Shown here: positions 44,799 through 54,820 of the stretch, one piece after another
How positions within the stretch are numbered: position 1 is the stretch's first letter
Layout: each line of letters opens with the position of its first letter
DNA from: Paenibacillus sp. AN1007
GTDB lineage: Bacteria; Bacillota; Bacilli; Paenibacillales; Paenibacillaceae
Assembly: GCF_040702995.1 (NCBI RefSeq)
Contig: NZ_CP159992.1
Coordinates: 258,501-322,500 of the forward strand
DNA length: 64,000 nucleotides
Direction: 5' to 3'
Notes under the pieces: generated by a model
Databases searched by the model: none
The model's input: only the letters and a program-made list of their open reading frames with translations
Told to the model about the DNA's origin: nothing
Made by a program: the position numbers and the translations under genes

Positions 44799-46292
44799 AT
44801 GAGTTATGTAATCGGCGTCGACCTCGGAACGAGTGCGGTCAAAACCGTTTTGGTTAATCGCGAAGGCAAAGTGGCATTTGAGGCATCAGAGGCATATCCT
44901 TTGTACCAGCCTAAGGCTGGATATAGCGAACAAAATCCAGAGGATTGGGTGGAGCAGACTATTGTGTCGCTCCGCAAGCTGCTGGAAGTATCGGGTGTGC
45001 AGCCATCCGAGATTGAAGGATTAAGTTTCTCGGGACAGATGCACGGGCTGGTGCTGGTGGATGCAGAAGGCAAACCGCTGCGTAATGCCATCCTGTGGAA
45101 CGATACCAGAACGACAGCGCAGTGCCGCCGGATCGAGAATGTACTGGACAGCAAGCTGCTCAGCATTGCCCGGAACCGTGCACTGGAAGGTTTTACACTG
45201 CCCAAAATTTTGTGGGTACAGGAAAACGAACCTGAACTGCTTGAACAAGCGGCTTTATTCCTGCTGCCAAAAGACTACGTCCGTTATCGCCTGACGGGGG
45301 ATTACGCCATGGATTATTCCGATGCAGCAGGCACATTGCTGCTGGATGTGGCCGGCAAACAATGGAGCTCAGAGATTGCGGCAGCATTCAACCTGCCGAT
45401 GTCCCTGTGCCCACGTCTGGTTGAATCCTTCGACGAAGTTGGCACGCTGCTGCCTGCGATTGCGGAGCAAACCGGTCTGGCGCAGGCAACCAAAGTTTTT
45501 GCTGGCGGTGCGGATAATGCCTGCGGAGCCATTGGCGCAGGTATCTTAAGTGAAGGACAAACGATGTGCAGCATCGGTACGTCCGGAGTGGTCCTCTCGT
45601 ACGAAGAACGGAAAGACCTGGATTTCGAAGGGAAGGTTCACTTTTTTAATCACGGGGAGAAAGATGCCTTCTATATTATGGGCGTGACATTGGCAGCAGG
45701 ATACAGTCTTTCCTGGTTTAAAGATACGTTTGCCGCAGACAAATCATTTGATGTGCTCCTGCAGGGCATTGATCAGATTCCGGCAGGAAGTCATGGTCTC
45801 TTGTTCACACCATATATCGTCGGAGAGCGTACTCCTCACCCGGACGCGAATATCCGCGGCAGTTTTATCGGCATGGATGCCGGGCACAAACTGGAGCATT
45901 TCGGACGTGCCGTTATGGAAGGAATTACGTTCTCCCTGCGCGAGTCAATCGATATTTTGCGCAGCGCAGGCAAAACCGTAAACGAAGTTATTTCGATTGG
46001 TGGCGGGGCTAAGAACGAAGCTTGGCTGCAGATGCAGGCCGACATTTTCAATGCCACGATTGTGAAGCTGGAGAGCGAGCAGGGCCCGGCAATGGGCGCA
46101 GCGATGCTGGCCGCTTATGGAAGTGGCTGGTTCCCGACGATGCAGGAGTGTGCGGCGGCATTTATTCGTCCGGCGAAGTCCTATGTACCGAATCCTGAGA
46201 CGGCAGCGGTATATAATGATTTGTTTGCCCTTTATCAAGAGGTGTATGGACAGACACGTGGTATAAATGATCGTTTGGCGGCATATCGCTAA
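44799..46292 (+). CDS. xylB: Xylulokinase XylB
   Basis: FGGY-family kinase of 497 residues that phosphorylates D-xylulose to xylulose 5-phosphate. The N-terminal phosphate-binding stretch is YVIGVDLGTSAVKTVLVN, SGQMHGLV follows, and the C-terminal FGGY-type adenosine motif is ISIGGGAKNEAWLQMQADIF. The ATG at 44799 has GAAAGGAG before it; the open frame extends upstream without a ribosome binding site. It is second in the xylA-xylB unit, which ends at the terminator at 46363-46394. Confidence 0.96.
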   Translation: MSYVIGVDLGTSAVKTVLVNREGKVAFEASEAYPLYQPKAGYSEQNPEDWVEQTIVSLRKLLEVSGVQPSEIEGLSFSGQMHGLVLVDAEGKPLRNAILWNDTRTTAQCRRIENVLDSKLLSIARNRALEGFTLPKILWVQENEPELLEQAALFLLPKDYVRYRLTGDYAMDYSDAAGTLLLDVAGKQWSSEIAAAFNLPMSLCPRLVESFDEVGTLLPAIAEQTGLAQATKVFAGGADNACGAIGAGILSEGQTMCSIGTSGVVLSYEERKDLDFEGKVHFFNHGEKDAFYIMGVTLAAGYSLSWFKDTFAADKSFDVLLQGIDQIPAGSHGLLFTPYIVGERTPHPDANIRGSFIGMDAGHKLEHFGRAVMEGITFSLRESIDILRSAGKTVNEVISIGGGAKNEAWLQMQADIFNATIVKLESEQGPAMGAAMLAAYGSGWFPTMQECAAAFIRPAKSYVPNPETAAVYNDLFALYQEVYGQTRGINDRLAAYR

Positions 46293-46362
46293 GTGGAATT
46301 TTGGATCGTGGTATTTTTCATATGATATAAGTTACGAGTCCATGGATAGAGAACGTATTCAG

Positions 46363-46394
46363 GAAGCATTCGCACAGGCGAATGCTTCTTTTTG
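46363..46394 (+). terminator. Terminator of the xylAB unit
   Basis: GAAGCATTCGC pairs perfectly with GCGAATGCTTC around ACAG, followed by five T. It lies in the 346-base gap 46293-46638. Confidence 0.93.
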
Positions 46395-46533
46395 TTATGA
46401 GCCGCAGTAAGGCCCTATGAAAAGAGGTAACGATATGGTCGCTGCACAGCAGGAAACATATGTTTCTTAGGTCATCTCAATGATTGTACCCTGCATAACC
46501 GCATCCGGGCTGAGCATAGATTGGATATAGAGT

Positions 46534-46601
46534 GTTCAGAAGAATTGCATCAATAAAGTGTTCAGAAAAATTGCATTAAACGTTCAGAAAGATTGCATTA
46601 A
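46534..46601 (+). repeat. Triple 20-nt direct repeat
   Basis: GTTCAGAAGAATTGCATCAA at 46534-46553, GTTCAGAAAAATTGCATTAA at 46560-46579 and GTTCAGAAAGATTGCATTAA at 46582-46601 differ at one to three positions each. Starts are 26 and 22 bases apart. They lie 38-105 bases before the glycosyltransferase start. Confidence 0.75.
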
Positions 46602-46638
46602 TGGAAGAGAAACAGGAAGTACGGGGGTGAGGTTTTGG

Positions 46639-47358
46639 ATGGAACAGGAGCAGCCTGCCAGAAATAGTCCGCATATCACTTTATCGATGATTGTTCGCAA
46701 TGAGGAGAGACGTTATCTCAAAGAAGCTCTGGAGACGCATCGTCCTTGGATTGATCAGGCTGTCATTATTGATGATGGGAGTACGGATGGAACGGCGGCG
46801 TTGTGCAGGGAACTTTTAGATGGAATTCCGCTTGTGCTGGTAGAGAATCCGGTGTCCCGGTTTTCTGATGAGGTAAGGCTGAGGAAGCAGCAGTGGGAAG
46901 AGACAACGGCGGTTAACCCGGAATGGATTCTTAATTTGGATGCGGACGAGATTTTAACGCAGGACTTCGGCATTCTGCGTGATGAGTTATTAAACGGACC
47001 GGAAGAAGCCATTTATTTCCGTTTGTATGATATGTGGAGTGAAACCGCGTACCGGGAGGATGCATTTTGGCAGGCGCATGCGTATTATCGACCTTTTCTT
47101 ATTAAATATCGTCCAGGGATGGTTTATGAATGGAAGGAAACACCGCAGCACTGCGGCCGATTTCCTGTGAGCATTCAGCATCTGCCTTATGCATGTCATG
47201 CCCCAAAAGTGAAACACTACGGCTGGGCCAGGGAAGAAGATCGTATCCGTAAATATGCGAGATACCAGACATTGGACCCGGAGGCACGGTATGGCTGGAA
47301 GGAGCAGTATGAGTCGATACTGGATGCAGCCCCGCGGCTTATTACATGGACTGATTAA
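46639..47358 (+). CDS. Glycosyltransferase family 2 protein
   Basis: A 239-residue GT-A fold glycosyltransferase. The nucleotide-sugar region is SMIVRNEERRYLKEALE and AVIIDDGSTDGT, and the metal-binding DxD is in LNLDADEIL. No membrane segment is seen, so it is cytoplasmic or peripheral. The start ATG 46639 follows GTGAGG; earlier in-frame codons run through the triple repeat and are unlikely. The next glycosyltransferase starts 20 bases after its stop, so the two form an operon. Acceptor and sugar are unknown; glycan or glycoprotein synthesis is likely. Confidence 0.87.
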   Translation: MEQEQPARNSPHITLSMIVRNEERRYLKEALETHRPWIDQAVIIDDGSTDGTAALCRELLDGIPLVLVENPVSRFSDEVRLRKQQWEETTAVNPEWILNLDADEILTQDFGILRDELLNGPEEAIYFRLYDMWSETAYREDAFWQAHAYYRPFLIKYRPGMVYEWKETPQHCGRFPVSIQHLPYACHAPKVKHYGWAREEDRIRKYARYQTLDPEARYGWKEQYESILDAAPRLITWTD

Positions 47359-47377
47359 GCAGAAGGGAGTGGGCTCG

Positions 47378-49438
47378 TTGAAGAAAGAGCAGAAGGAAAA
47401 GAAGCGGCTGGCGCAGGAGGATGAAAACCCTACACACGATTTGCAAAAGCTGAAAGATCTGCAAGACCACCAAGACCTGCAAGACCTTCCGAAGTTAAAA
47501 GACGGCCAAGATCGTATATTGATCGCCAGCCCTGTGCGGCAGACAGCGGTGATTTTGAATGAATTTCTGGGCTCCCTGCAGACGCTTGATCGAAGTACTG
47601 TTCAGACAGCATACCTGTTTGTGGACGACAATGTAGAGAAGGCTTCCTCCCAAATGCTGCATGATTTTATACTTCGACATGACGGGACGGTAATTCAGGC
47701 CCGTGAAGTGACAGATGTGGAATGTACGGAGGACCAGGGGAGTTACAACAAGGATGAAGGAGGGCACTACTGGAGGAATGAACAGGTATGGCGCGTTGTC
47801 AAACTGAAAAACTACATTTTACATTTTGCACGTGAACATCACTATGATGCTGTGTTTCTAATTGATTCCGACTTGGTGCTGCACCCGCGAACCCTCGAAC
47901 AGCTTGCCTCCAGCGGCAAAGAGATCGTATCCAACATTTTCTGGACACGCTGGCAGCCGGGAGCCAAGGAAATGCCGCAGGTCTGGCTTCAGGATGAGTA
48001 CGCACTCTATCGACGAGGCGGTTCAGCTCCTGCGGGAACGGAAGCGGAAGATGAGGACGCACAGACGAATGCTTTTCTTGAACAGCTGCGCATCCCGGGA
48101 TGTTATGAGGTAGGCGGGTTAGGTGCCTGTACACTGATTCGGCGGTCTGTACTTGAAGCAGGAGTGAATTTTGACCGGATTCCGAATGTATCTTTTTGGG
48201 GAGAGGATCGTCATTTTTGCATTCGTGCTCAGGCATATGGATTTCAACTGTATGTGGATACTCACCTGCCTGCCTACCACATCTATCGTTTATCCGAGCT
48301 GCCGGGGGCGCTTGCCTATAACCGCAGAGTCAGACGAGGCAAAGAGGCGATCAGCATAACCTTATGTATGATTGTGAAAAATGAAGAGGCCTCCCTTGCC
48401 AGATGTCTGGATTCGGTAAACGGTATTGCGGATGAGATCGTCATCGTGGATACAGGCTCTACCGACCGGACACGTCAGATTGCTTCGCGTTACACCGATT
48501 GCATTTTTGAGTTTGAGTGGGTAGATGATTTTGCTGCGGCACGGAATTTTGCATTTGATCAAGCATCCTGCGAATATATTTTGTGGCTTGATGCTGACGA
48601 TGTGTTTGAAGCCGTGGACCGTGCGAAGCTGATTACGTTGAAACGCTCGCTTGATCCCGCGGTGGACAGCGTGACCATGGATTATAACCTCTCCTTTACG
48701 CCAGAGGGCAGGGTGGCGTACAGTCTGCGGCGGAATCGTCTGGTACGGCGTGATCGCCATTTTCGCTGGATCGGGGCGGTGCATGAATACCTGGATGCAG
48801 CAGGCAATCTACTGCACAGTGACATCGCTGTGACCCATAAAAAAGACAAGGTGTACACAGATCGTAATCTGCAGATTTATCGCAAACGAGAGCAGGCTGG
48901 TGAAGATTTCTCGCCGCGTGACCTTTATTACTTCGGCAATGAACTCAAAGACCATGCTCATTATGAAGAAGCGATAACCTATTACGAAAAATTTCTGAAT
49001 ACTGGACTAGGCTGGGTGGAGGATCGGATTGCAGCCTGCCAGAAAATAGCGGATTGCGAGGCATTCCTGAAACGGCCGGAGCGGGAAGCAGCTGCGTTGT
49101 TTCGAGCCTTTGCCTATGATCTGCCGAGAGCCGAGGTGTGCTGTCGTCTGGGGGGATATTTTGCCGATAGAGAAAACTACCGCCAAGCTATTTTTTGGTA
49201 TGAACAGGCCGTGCAGGCGATCCGTCCTGCGGATCCGATGGTTGTGTTAAACGAGGCTGCATGGACCTGGATGCCCCATCTGCAGTTATGCGTATGTTAC
49301 GACCGAATGGGTAATCGGACAAAGGCCAAGGAGCATAATGATACTGCACTGGCTTATCATCCGACTCATCCAAGCATGCTCTACAATGATCGATATTTTA
49401 AGGATTTGGAGAAGGAAAGTGTGCTGGAGAACGCATAG
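47378..49438 (+). CDS. Two-domain glycosyltransferase with TPR-like tail
   Basis: A 686-residue protein starting at TTG 47378 behind GGGAG. After a charged N-terminus with a repeat of the type LQDHQDLQDL (residues 22-40), a first glycosyltransferase-like domain reads ILIASPVRQTAVILNEFL and FLIDSDLVLHPRTLEQLA. A second, canonical GT2 domain begins ITLCMIVKNEEASLARCLDS with DTGSTDRTRQIA and LWLDADDVF. The C-terminal 200 residues look like tetratricopeptide repeats (YEEAITYYEKFLN, YRQAIFWYEQAVQAI). The TPR may hold a protein acceptor, as in SunS-like enzymes. The precise product is unknown. Confidence 0.87.
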   Translation: MKKEQKEKKRLAQEDENPTHDLQKLKDLQDHQDLQDLPKLKDGQDRILIASPVRQTAVILNEFLGSLQTLDRSTVQTAYLFVDDNVEKASSQMLHDFILRHDGTVIQAREVTDVECTEDQGSYNKDEGGHYWRNEQVWRVVKLKNYILHFAREHHYDAVFLIDSDLVLHPRTLEQLASSGKEIVSNIFWTRWQPGAKEMPQVWLQDEYALYRRGGSAPAGTEAEDEDAQTNAFLEQLRIPGCYEVGGLGACTLIRRSVLEAGVNFDRIPNVSFWGEDRHFCIRAQAYGFQLYVDTHLPAYHIYRLSELPGALAYNRRVRRGKEAISITLCMIVKNEEASLARCLDSVNGIADEIVIVDTGSTDRTRQIASRYTDCIFEFEWVDDFAAARNFAFDQASCEYILWLDADDVFEAVDRAKLITLKRSLDPAVDSVTMDYNLSFTPEGRVAYSLRRNRLVRRDRHFRWIGAVHEYLDAAGNLLHSDIAVTHKKDKVYTDRNLQIYRKREQAGEDFSPRDLYYFGNELKDHAHYEEAITYYEKFLNTGLGWVEDRIAACQKIADCEAFLKRPEREAAALFRAFAYDLPRAEVCCRLGGYFADRENYRQAIFWYEQAVQAIRPADPMVVLNEAAWTWMPHLQLCVCYDRMGNRTKAKEHNDTALAYHPTHPSMLYNDRYFKDLEKESVLENA

Positions 49439-49545
49439 CGTATGGGCAGAAGGACTTCGATAGCGGCATGTTAGCAGCGGGTAACAGTACTCATTGTTAC
49501 TCCTCTTTTCAGATAACTATAATGAACATGGATGTTACCGTAGAC

Positions 49546-49573
49546 GGCCTCTTTGCGATAAAGAGGTTTTTTT
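49546..49573 (+). terminator. Terminator of the glycosyltransferase operon
   Basis: CCTCTTT pairs with AAAGAGG around GCGAT, followed by seven T. The other part of the 426-base gap 49439-49864 contains nothing I can identify. Confidence 0.92.
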
Positions 49574-49864
49574 GTATCGAATAATACACTAAACGGACCT
49601 AACGTGATGGTTAAAAGGCATGATATTTCCTGTCTGAAACACAAAACAGAGGGAAGTGCAACAGGAACGGGCGAAAAAAAGTCTTTAATCTAACCAAATA
49701 CGTTCAAAAACAACAATATAGAAAGCAGTACAGGAGCAGCGGGGTATATATAGAAGGAGTTTGTTTGATATTTATATCACAAAAAGTGAAAATCATTTAA
49801 CGCACAGTTGATTATGACATCGTATGATGAACATATGGCCATTAGCGGAAAGGAGAGACGCCTT

Positions 49865-50824
49865 GTGAAAGCGAGAACGATGATTGGTGGTATGCTGGCT
49901 GTGGCTGCGGTAACGGCGGGAGGTTTATGGAAGGCGGCGGTAAAAAGCCAGACACCCAAAAAAATTCCGATTACGATAACACCGCCCATGCCCTTTGAGG
50001 ACATTACCTTTGAAAGTGGAGGAGGACGAGTGCAGGGCTGGTTTATTCCAGCGAGACCCGATGTTCCCAAGCCTTGGCCGCTCGTCATTATCGCACATGG
50101 CTGGGGTTCCAATCGTTCGCGTGTGCTGCGATATGCACGCCCGATCTGGGAAGCGGGATATGCTCTGTTCATGTATGATGTTCGGAGCCACGGCGCCAGT
50201 GATCCAGTTCATGCTGCTTCAGCATACCTGTTCAGGGATGATCTGCTGGCTGCACTAACCTATGTATCCGGCCGATCCGAGATTAACCCGGAAGCTGTTG
50301 GTGTGTTAGGTCATTCTCTAGGTGGACTGGGGACAATTCTCGCACTGACAGAAGGCATTCCGGTATCAGCCGTCATCACCGACTCCATGCCATCCCAGTT
50401 TCAGGTCATTGTCAGTTCGGAGCTGAGACGCCGGCGTCTGCCTTTGTTTCCTCTGGCGCAATTAATTCCCCGCATCTGGTTCTGGCGGTTGGGTGAATCC
50501 CTGAAGACTTATCGGCAGAATGATCCGGTCATGCTGCTGAATGAACGGCGAAAAGGCGTGCAGCTGCCGCTGCTGATGGTGCATTCCAAAGGGGATAATT
50601 TTATTCCGCCGAGTGAGTTGGAATATTTTATGTCCAAAGCGGATCCGCCTGTAGAGCATCTTTGGGTTAACAGCAAAGGACACAGCTGCTCCGAGGAAGA
50701 CCCGGCTTTCTGGAACGCGGTTATTCCGTTTCTGAAAACGCATGTTCATTCCGTTTCACAACCGGCTGCTGCACATGATGAAATTGCAGCAGAGCAGACC
50801 AGTACAGATCTTAATGCAGGCTGA
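49865..50824 (+). CDS. Membrane-anchored alpha/beta hydrolase
   Basis: A 319-residue hydrolase started at GTG 49865, which has AGGAG nine bases ahead; the ATG at 49808 has no such site. A basic N-terminus and one hydrophobic segment (TMIGGMLAVAAVTAGGLW) form a likely signal anchor, so the catalytic domain would be outside the membrane. The nucleophile Ser151 lies in LGHSLGGLGT and the oxyanion region is IIAHGWGSNRSR; the catalytic Asp and His are expected in VHSKGDNFIP and NSKGHSCSEED. Substrate unknown. Confidence 0.85.
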   Translation: MKARTMIGGMLAVAAVTAGGLWKAAVKSQTPKKIPITITPPMPFEDITFESGGGRVQGWFIPARPDVPKPWPLVIIAHGWGSNRSRVLRYARPIWEAGYALFMYDVRSHGASDPVHAASAYLFRDDLLAALTYVSGRSEINPEAVGVLGHSLGGLGTILALTEGIPVSAVITDSMPSQFQVIVSSELRRRRLPLFPLAQLIPRIWFWRLGESLKTYRQNDPVMLLNERRKGVQLPLLMVHSKGDNFIPPSELEYFMSKADPPVEHLWVNSKGHSCSEEDPAFWNAVIPFLKTHVHSVSQPAAAHDEIAAEQTSTDLNAG

Positions 50825-50892
50825 AGGTAAACCTAAACAGAATATCCAAAAAGACAGCTTATAGATGGATACAAAATAGCTGAGAGATAGAG

Positions 50893-50921
50893 AAAAACGC
50901 CGGCAAGATTGGCGTTTTTTT
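50893..50921 (+). terminator. Terminator after the anchored hydrolase
   Basis: AAAAACGCC pairs with GGCGTTTTT around a 9-base loop, followed by further T. Confidence 0.93.
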
Positions 50922-51078
50922 GTTGCTTCCAGCCATATACATAAATTCACAATCGTAAAATTACCCGGAAAACAGCGATTAAAAAGGAAGCTTATGGTAT
51001 CATAGAATAGAATGCCAATATTCATACAAGATCATTTATGATGCATTCTGTATGAAATTGAAGGGAGAGGTAACCATT

Positions 51079-53478
51079 TTGAGTTGGGATTGGAAAATGA
51101 ATGGAAAGCTTAAAACGTTCACAGCCAAAGCCGCAGCATCAGCAATGGCAGCATTACTGTTTACGACACAGGCTCCGGGTTTCACAGGCAGCGCATTCGC
51201 TGCTCAAGCTGGAGAAGGCTCAGTGAGTAAAGCCGTGACGGGGGAAAATGAACAACTAGACGTAACAAGCAATGACGTGCCAGAGGGTGCAAAGATTTCA
51301 TCCAGGCAAGCCGCTGAAAATATATTAAAGCTGTTTCCGTTATTAAAAAAAGCAACGATCTCGTCTGCGAATTTTGATTCGCCGAATTCCTATCCGCCAC
51401 CGGATTACAAGGCATGGGATATCGGATTTCAAGTCACACAGGGCAATCACACAATGGGGTTCAGCGCAAATGTGCATGCAGGTACAGGGGAAGTACTCAG
51501 CGTACATCTGCCATCTGAATTTTTGGAAGGGCGATTATCCGCAACCGATGTTCGGCTGACCAAGGAAGAAGCTGAAAAGACAGCTGTGGAACTGCTGTAT
51601 CAGGCGATCCCTGGACTTGAGGAAGGCCAGTATGAATCGCTTGGAGACATGTATTCACCGATGGAGCAGCAGGCGCTGTTTGGCCGCGCTCAATATCAGT
51701 TTGGTTATAACTTAAAACATGATGGAATATTGTCGGATGCAGAGACAGTCTACATAAGTGTGGATGAAAGAGGGCAGGTCGTATCCTATTCAAGGTCGAC
51801 GATCTCGGCGAAATATCCATCCTCCAAGCCGAAGGCATCGGAAGAGAAAGCCAGACAGATGTTTGAGGATGGATTAGATGTAGAATTGGCCTATATTTCC
51901 AAAGAGCGTTTTTCTTCGAAAAAAGGTCAACAATATGTTCTTGGTTATTTGCCAAAAGGCGACAGCATTGGACCGATTAACGCGAATACGTTGGAAAGAA
52001 TTGATCCGCTGACTGGTAAGGCTGTGAACAAGGACAGCCTGTATCTTAATAAAAAGGTGACAGGAGATGCAGCTGCATTTGCAGCGGCAGGCGGTCAGCG
52101 TTTGAATGTGCAGCAGGCGGTAGATCGAGTTGCAGCTCACTTTGATATTCCCAAGGATTACAAACTGCAGCACAGCCAGTTAACCAAAGGGAATTATGGT
52201 GACATGAACAATCAGGTGTGGAGTTTGAGCTGGAGCAACCGGAATGCAAACATATCGTATATGTTTATGCGCGACATCTCTGCTCAGGTCGATGCAGTGA
52301 CAGGACAGGTGTACAGCTATACGCTGATGCAGCGGGTTGGACCAGAGATGGGGCAGGAGAAGCCATCTCAGGAGAAGGAGAGCAGGACTGTTACTCCGCA
52401 GCAGGCTGAGAAAAAAGCGATGAATACGATCATTGCAGCTGTTCCGAATGCAAAAGAGCAGTATCAGCTGTCCAGAATCATTGAAACGAAAGATGCCCGT
52501 ACGTTCCTGTTCCAGCGTTATCTGAATGGAATTCCGGTTCAGGATGATACGGCGCAAGTTCAGGTCATGAATGATGGGGCCGTTACGGAGTTTTATACGC
52601 GCTTGGCGGCATCGGCGGAACAACTTCCGACAGATATCAAACCTGCGATTAGTTACGAAGAAGCCAAGGAACTTTATTTGAAAAAATACAAGCTGATGCT
52701 GAATTATACTCGCCACGGCGGATATAGTCTGGGCAGCAGTGAACCTGTACCTTTCGGAGTAAACCTGGCTTATGTACCTGTAAGCGGTAAGAAATCGATC
52801 TATAATTCTGACGAATTGCTGGATGCAAATACAGGAGAATGGTTCTTCACCTACGGTGGGGTAGATGCAGCATCTCAGGTAGAACCGACAGATATTGCCG
52901 GTCACACTGCTGAATCAGCTTTGCGTAATATGACCAAGCATAACGTACTGCTGCCTGACGAGCAGGGGCGTGTATTCCCGGACCGTGTCATTACACGTGG
53001 GGATTGGTTCAACTATTTGGCAAGAGCTCTTAATCCGAACATGGATATGTACTATAACAGCGACAGCAATGACAGACTTTTTGCTGACGTATCTCCGGAC
53101 AGTCCGTATTACAAAGCAGTGAAGGTGTTAATGGATCAACGCTGGCTCGAGGGAGCAGATCCTGAAAAGCAGCTGAAACCCGAGGAAGAGCTGACACGTG
53201 AGGAATTGGCTGTGCTGCTTGTGCGTATTTTGCGTTACGAGAAGCTGGCAGGATATTACATGCAGCCGTCAGACCTGCCGAATATTGCTGATGCTGGTGC
53301 AATCAACAGCAAGGGTGCTGTTTCTCTGACTCTGAAGCTTGGTTTGCTTCCTTCTATTGAGGGAAGATTTATGCCTGCACGCAAAGTAACCGCAGCTGAA
53401 GCTTCTCAAGTCCTTGAACGCCTTGCCAAGCTGCAGGGAAAGACAGATACATTTATGAGCGGCAGCCGCCTATATTAA
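51079..53478 (+). CDS. Secreted YcdB/YcdC-repeat protein with SLH-like end
   Basis: A 799-residue exported wall protein. TTG 51079 is preferred because GGGAGAGG lies eight bases ahead. The signal peptide (FTAKAAASAMAALLFTTQAP, cleaved near AFAAQAG) is followed by two or more YcdB/YcdC-type domains with alternating peptidase-propeptide-like strands (GEVLSVHLPSEF, GQVYSYTLMQRVG). From about residue 620 come SLH-like segments including VFPDRVITRGDWFNYLARAL and FADVSPDSPYYKAVKVLMDQ, likely non-covalent wall anchors. First of three consecutive surface-protein genes. The biochemical function is unknown. Confidence 0.83.
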   Translation: MSWDWKMNGKLKTFTAKAAASAMAALLFTTQAPGFTGSAFAAQAGEGSVSKAVTGENEQLDVTSNDVPEGAKISSRQAAENILKLFPLLKKATISSANFDSPNSYPPPDYKAWDIGFQVTQGNHTMGFSANVHAGTGEVLSVHLPSEFLEGRLSATDVRLTKEEAEKTAVELLYQAIPGLEEGQYESLGDMYSPMEQQALFGRAQYQFGYNLKHDGILSDAETVYISVDERGQVVSYSRSTISAKYPSSKPKASEEKARQMFEDGLDVELAYISKERFSSKKGQQYVLGYLPKGDSIGPINANTLERIDPLTGKAVNKDSLYLNKKVTGDAAAFAAAGGQRLNVQQAVDRVAAHFDIPKDYKLQHSQLTKGNYGDMNNQVWSLSWSNRNANISYMFMRDISAQVDAVTGQVYSYTLMQRVGPEMGQEKPSQEKESRTVTPQQAEKKAMNTIIAAVPNAKEQYQLSRIIETKDARTFLFQRYLNGIPVQDDTAQVQVMNDGAVTEFYTRLAASAEQLPTDIKPAISYEEAKELYLKKYKLMLNYTRHGGYSLGSSEPVPFGVNLAYVPVSGKKSIYNSDELLDANTGEWFFTYGGVDAASQVEPTDIAGHTAESALRNMTKHNVLLPDEQGRVFPDRVITRGDWFNYLARALNPNMDMYYNSDSNDRLFADVSPDSPYYKAVKVLMDQRWLEGADPEKQLKPEEELTREELAVLLVRILRYEKLAGYYMQPSDLPNIADAGAINSKGAVSLTLKLGLLPSIEGRFMPARKVTAAEASQVLERLAKLQGKTDTFMSGSRLY

Positions 53479-53562
53479 TCCGGAACGAACGAAGTTCATA
53501 ACTTGCAGTGCAGGGACATAGGATGAAGAGAAGCCGGAAACGTGATGACTGCAGCTGATAAT

Positions 53563-53592
53563 CAAGGGGCCTTCCGTGGAAGGTCCCTTTTA
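53563..53592 (+). terminator. Terminator after the YcdB-like gene
   Basis: AAGGGGCCTTCC pairs with GGAAGGTCCCTT (one G-T pair) around a very short loop, followed by T. Confidence 0.8.
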
Positions 53593-53692
53593 AATTTGAC
53601 TGCACTGGTATGAGAAATATAGAACAAGGAATGCAGCACTTTTTATGATACAATAAAGCATAAGAATGCTGTAAAGAGGGGTGGTTCCTTTC

Positions 53693-54820
53693 ATGGCCAA
53701 GAACGCTAAACGAGTGATTACCTTATTGCTGGCCGGCTGTCTTGCTGCGGCCTGGCTTCCACGTACGGTTGATCTGGATCAATTGTATGCTGCCTCGGGT
53801 ACATCCGAATTATCCACAGTGAGGGATTTGCGTCAGACGCTGTTAAACGCGATGTCACAACGTAAAGAGGAACTAGTGTTTACCTATAAGGGCAATGTAA
53901 AGGGCCTGAAAAAACAGCTGCAGACCTCTATCGACGAAGCAATGAAGAGCGACCCCTATATTCAATATACGGTAAAAAGTTATGCTTTTAACTATAAAGG
54001 CTCGAATACATCAGCCGAGGTGAATGTGACCCTCTCTTACCGGGAGACGAAAGCACAGACCGATTACGTCAATCGGAAAGTCGCCAATGTTCTGAAAGAA
54101 ATTATCAAACCCGGTATGAACAACCATGAGAAGGTCAAGGTGATTCATGACTGGATTGTGCTGAATGTCTCTTATGATACTTCATTGCAAAAATATACAG
54201 CTTACGACGGATTAGCTACAGGCAGTACTGTGTGTCAAGGATACTCGCTGCTTGCATACCGCATGCTGGAACGGGTAGGGATCGAGAATCGTATTGTCGA
54301 AGGTACAGCAGGCGGACAGCTTCATGCATGGAATCTGGTAAAACTGGATGGCCAGTGGTATCACATGGATACAACATGGGATGATCCGACACCTGACCGT
54401 AAAGGCAAGGTGAGTCATAATTATTATTTGCTAAGTGATAAAGAGATGGCGCGTGACCATGTCTGGACAGGCAAAAACAAGTACCCTGCGGCACCTGCGC
54501 CTTATCGTGATGCGCTGCTTAAGCTTGTGAAAGCACCAGGGAGCAAGCAGGAGGTATATCAGAAGCTGTACCACGCATTGGAGTACTCGCTCTATGATGA
54601 ACAGGATGCGGTTAAGGAGCGGGCAGTGCTTAAAACCAAAGTCCAAGCTGTAATTAAAGAGGGCGGCACTTCGCTGACGTTCAGATATAAAGGAACAGAG
54701 AACAGCCTGATTGAAGATTTGCAGGACTTGTACCAGCTTGGTATGAAATCTATCTCTTATTTTGTCTCCAAGATGGAGGGTACGGCCGATCTGCGTGTCA
54801 AAATTAATTGGACATTATAG
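53693..54820 (+). CDS. Secreted transglutaminase-fold protein
   Basis: A 375-residue protein with a signal peptide (KRVITLLLAGCLAAAWLP) and a transglutaminase-like cysteine-protease fold. The triad is visible: Cys181 in STVCQGYSLLAYRMLE, His211 in QLHAWNLV and Asp226 in WYHMDTTWDD. N-terminal and C-terminal parts share a repeated FTYKGN/FRYKGT-type motif, suggesting a duplicated small domain. The ATG at 53693 has AGAGGGGTGG ahead. Such proteins act outside the cell as crosslinking or proteolytic enzymes, but the substrate is unknown. A possible partner is the adhesin encoded next. Confidence 0.85.
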   Translation: MAKNAKRVITLLLAGCLAAAWLPRTVDLDQLYAASGTSELSTVRDLRQTLLNAMSQRKEELVFTYKGNVKGLKKQLQTSIDEAMKSDPYIQYTVKSYAFNYKGSNTSAEVNVTLSYRETKAQTDYVNRKVANVLKEIIKPGMNNHEKVKVIHDWIVLNVSYDTSLQKYTAYDGLATGSTVCQGYSLLAYRMLERVGIENRIVEGTAGGQLHAWNLVKLDGQWYHMDTTWDDPTPDRKGKVSHNYYLLSDKEMARDHVWTGKNKYPAAPAPYRDALLKLVKAPGSKQEVYQKLYHALEYSLYDEQDAVKERAVLKTKVQAVIKEGGTSLTFRYKGTENSLIEDLQDLYQLGMKSISYFVSKMEGTADLRVKINWTL

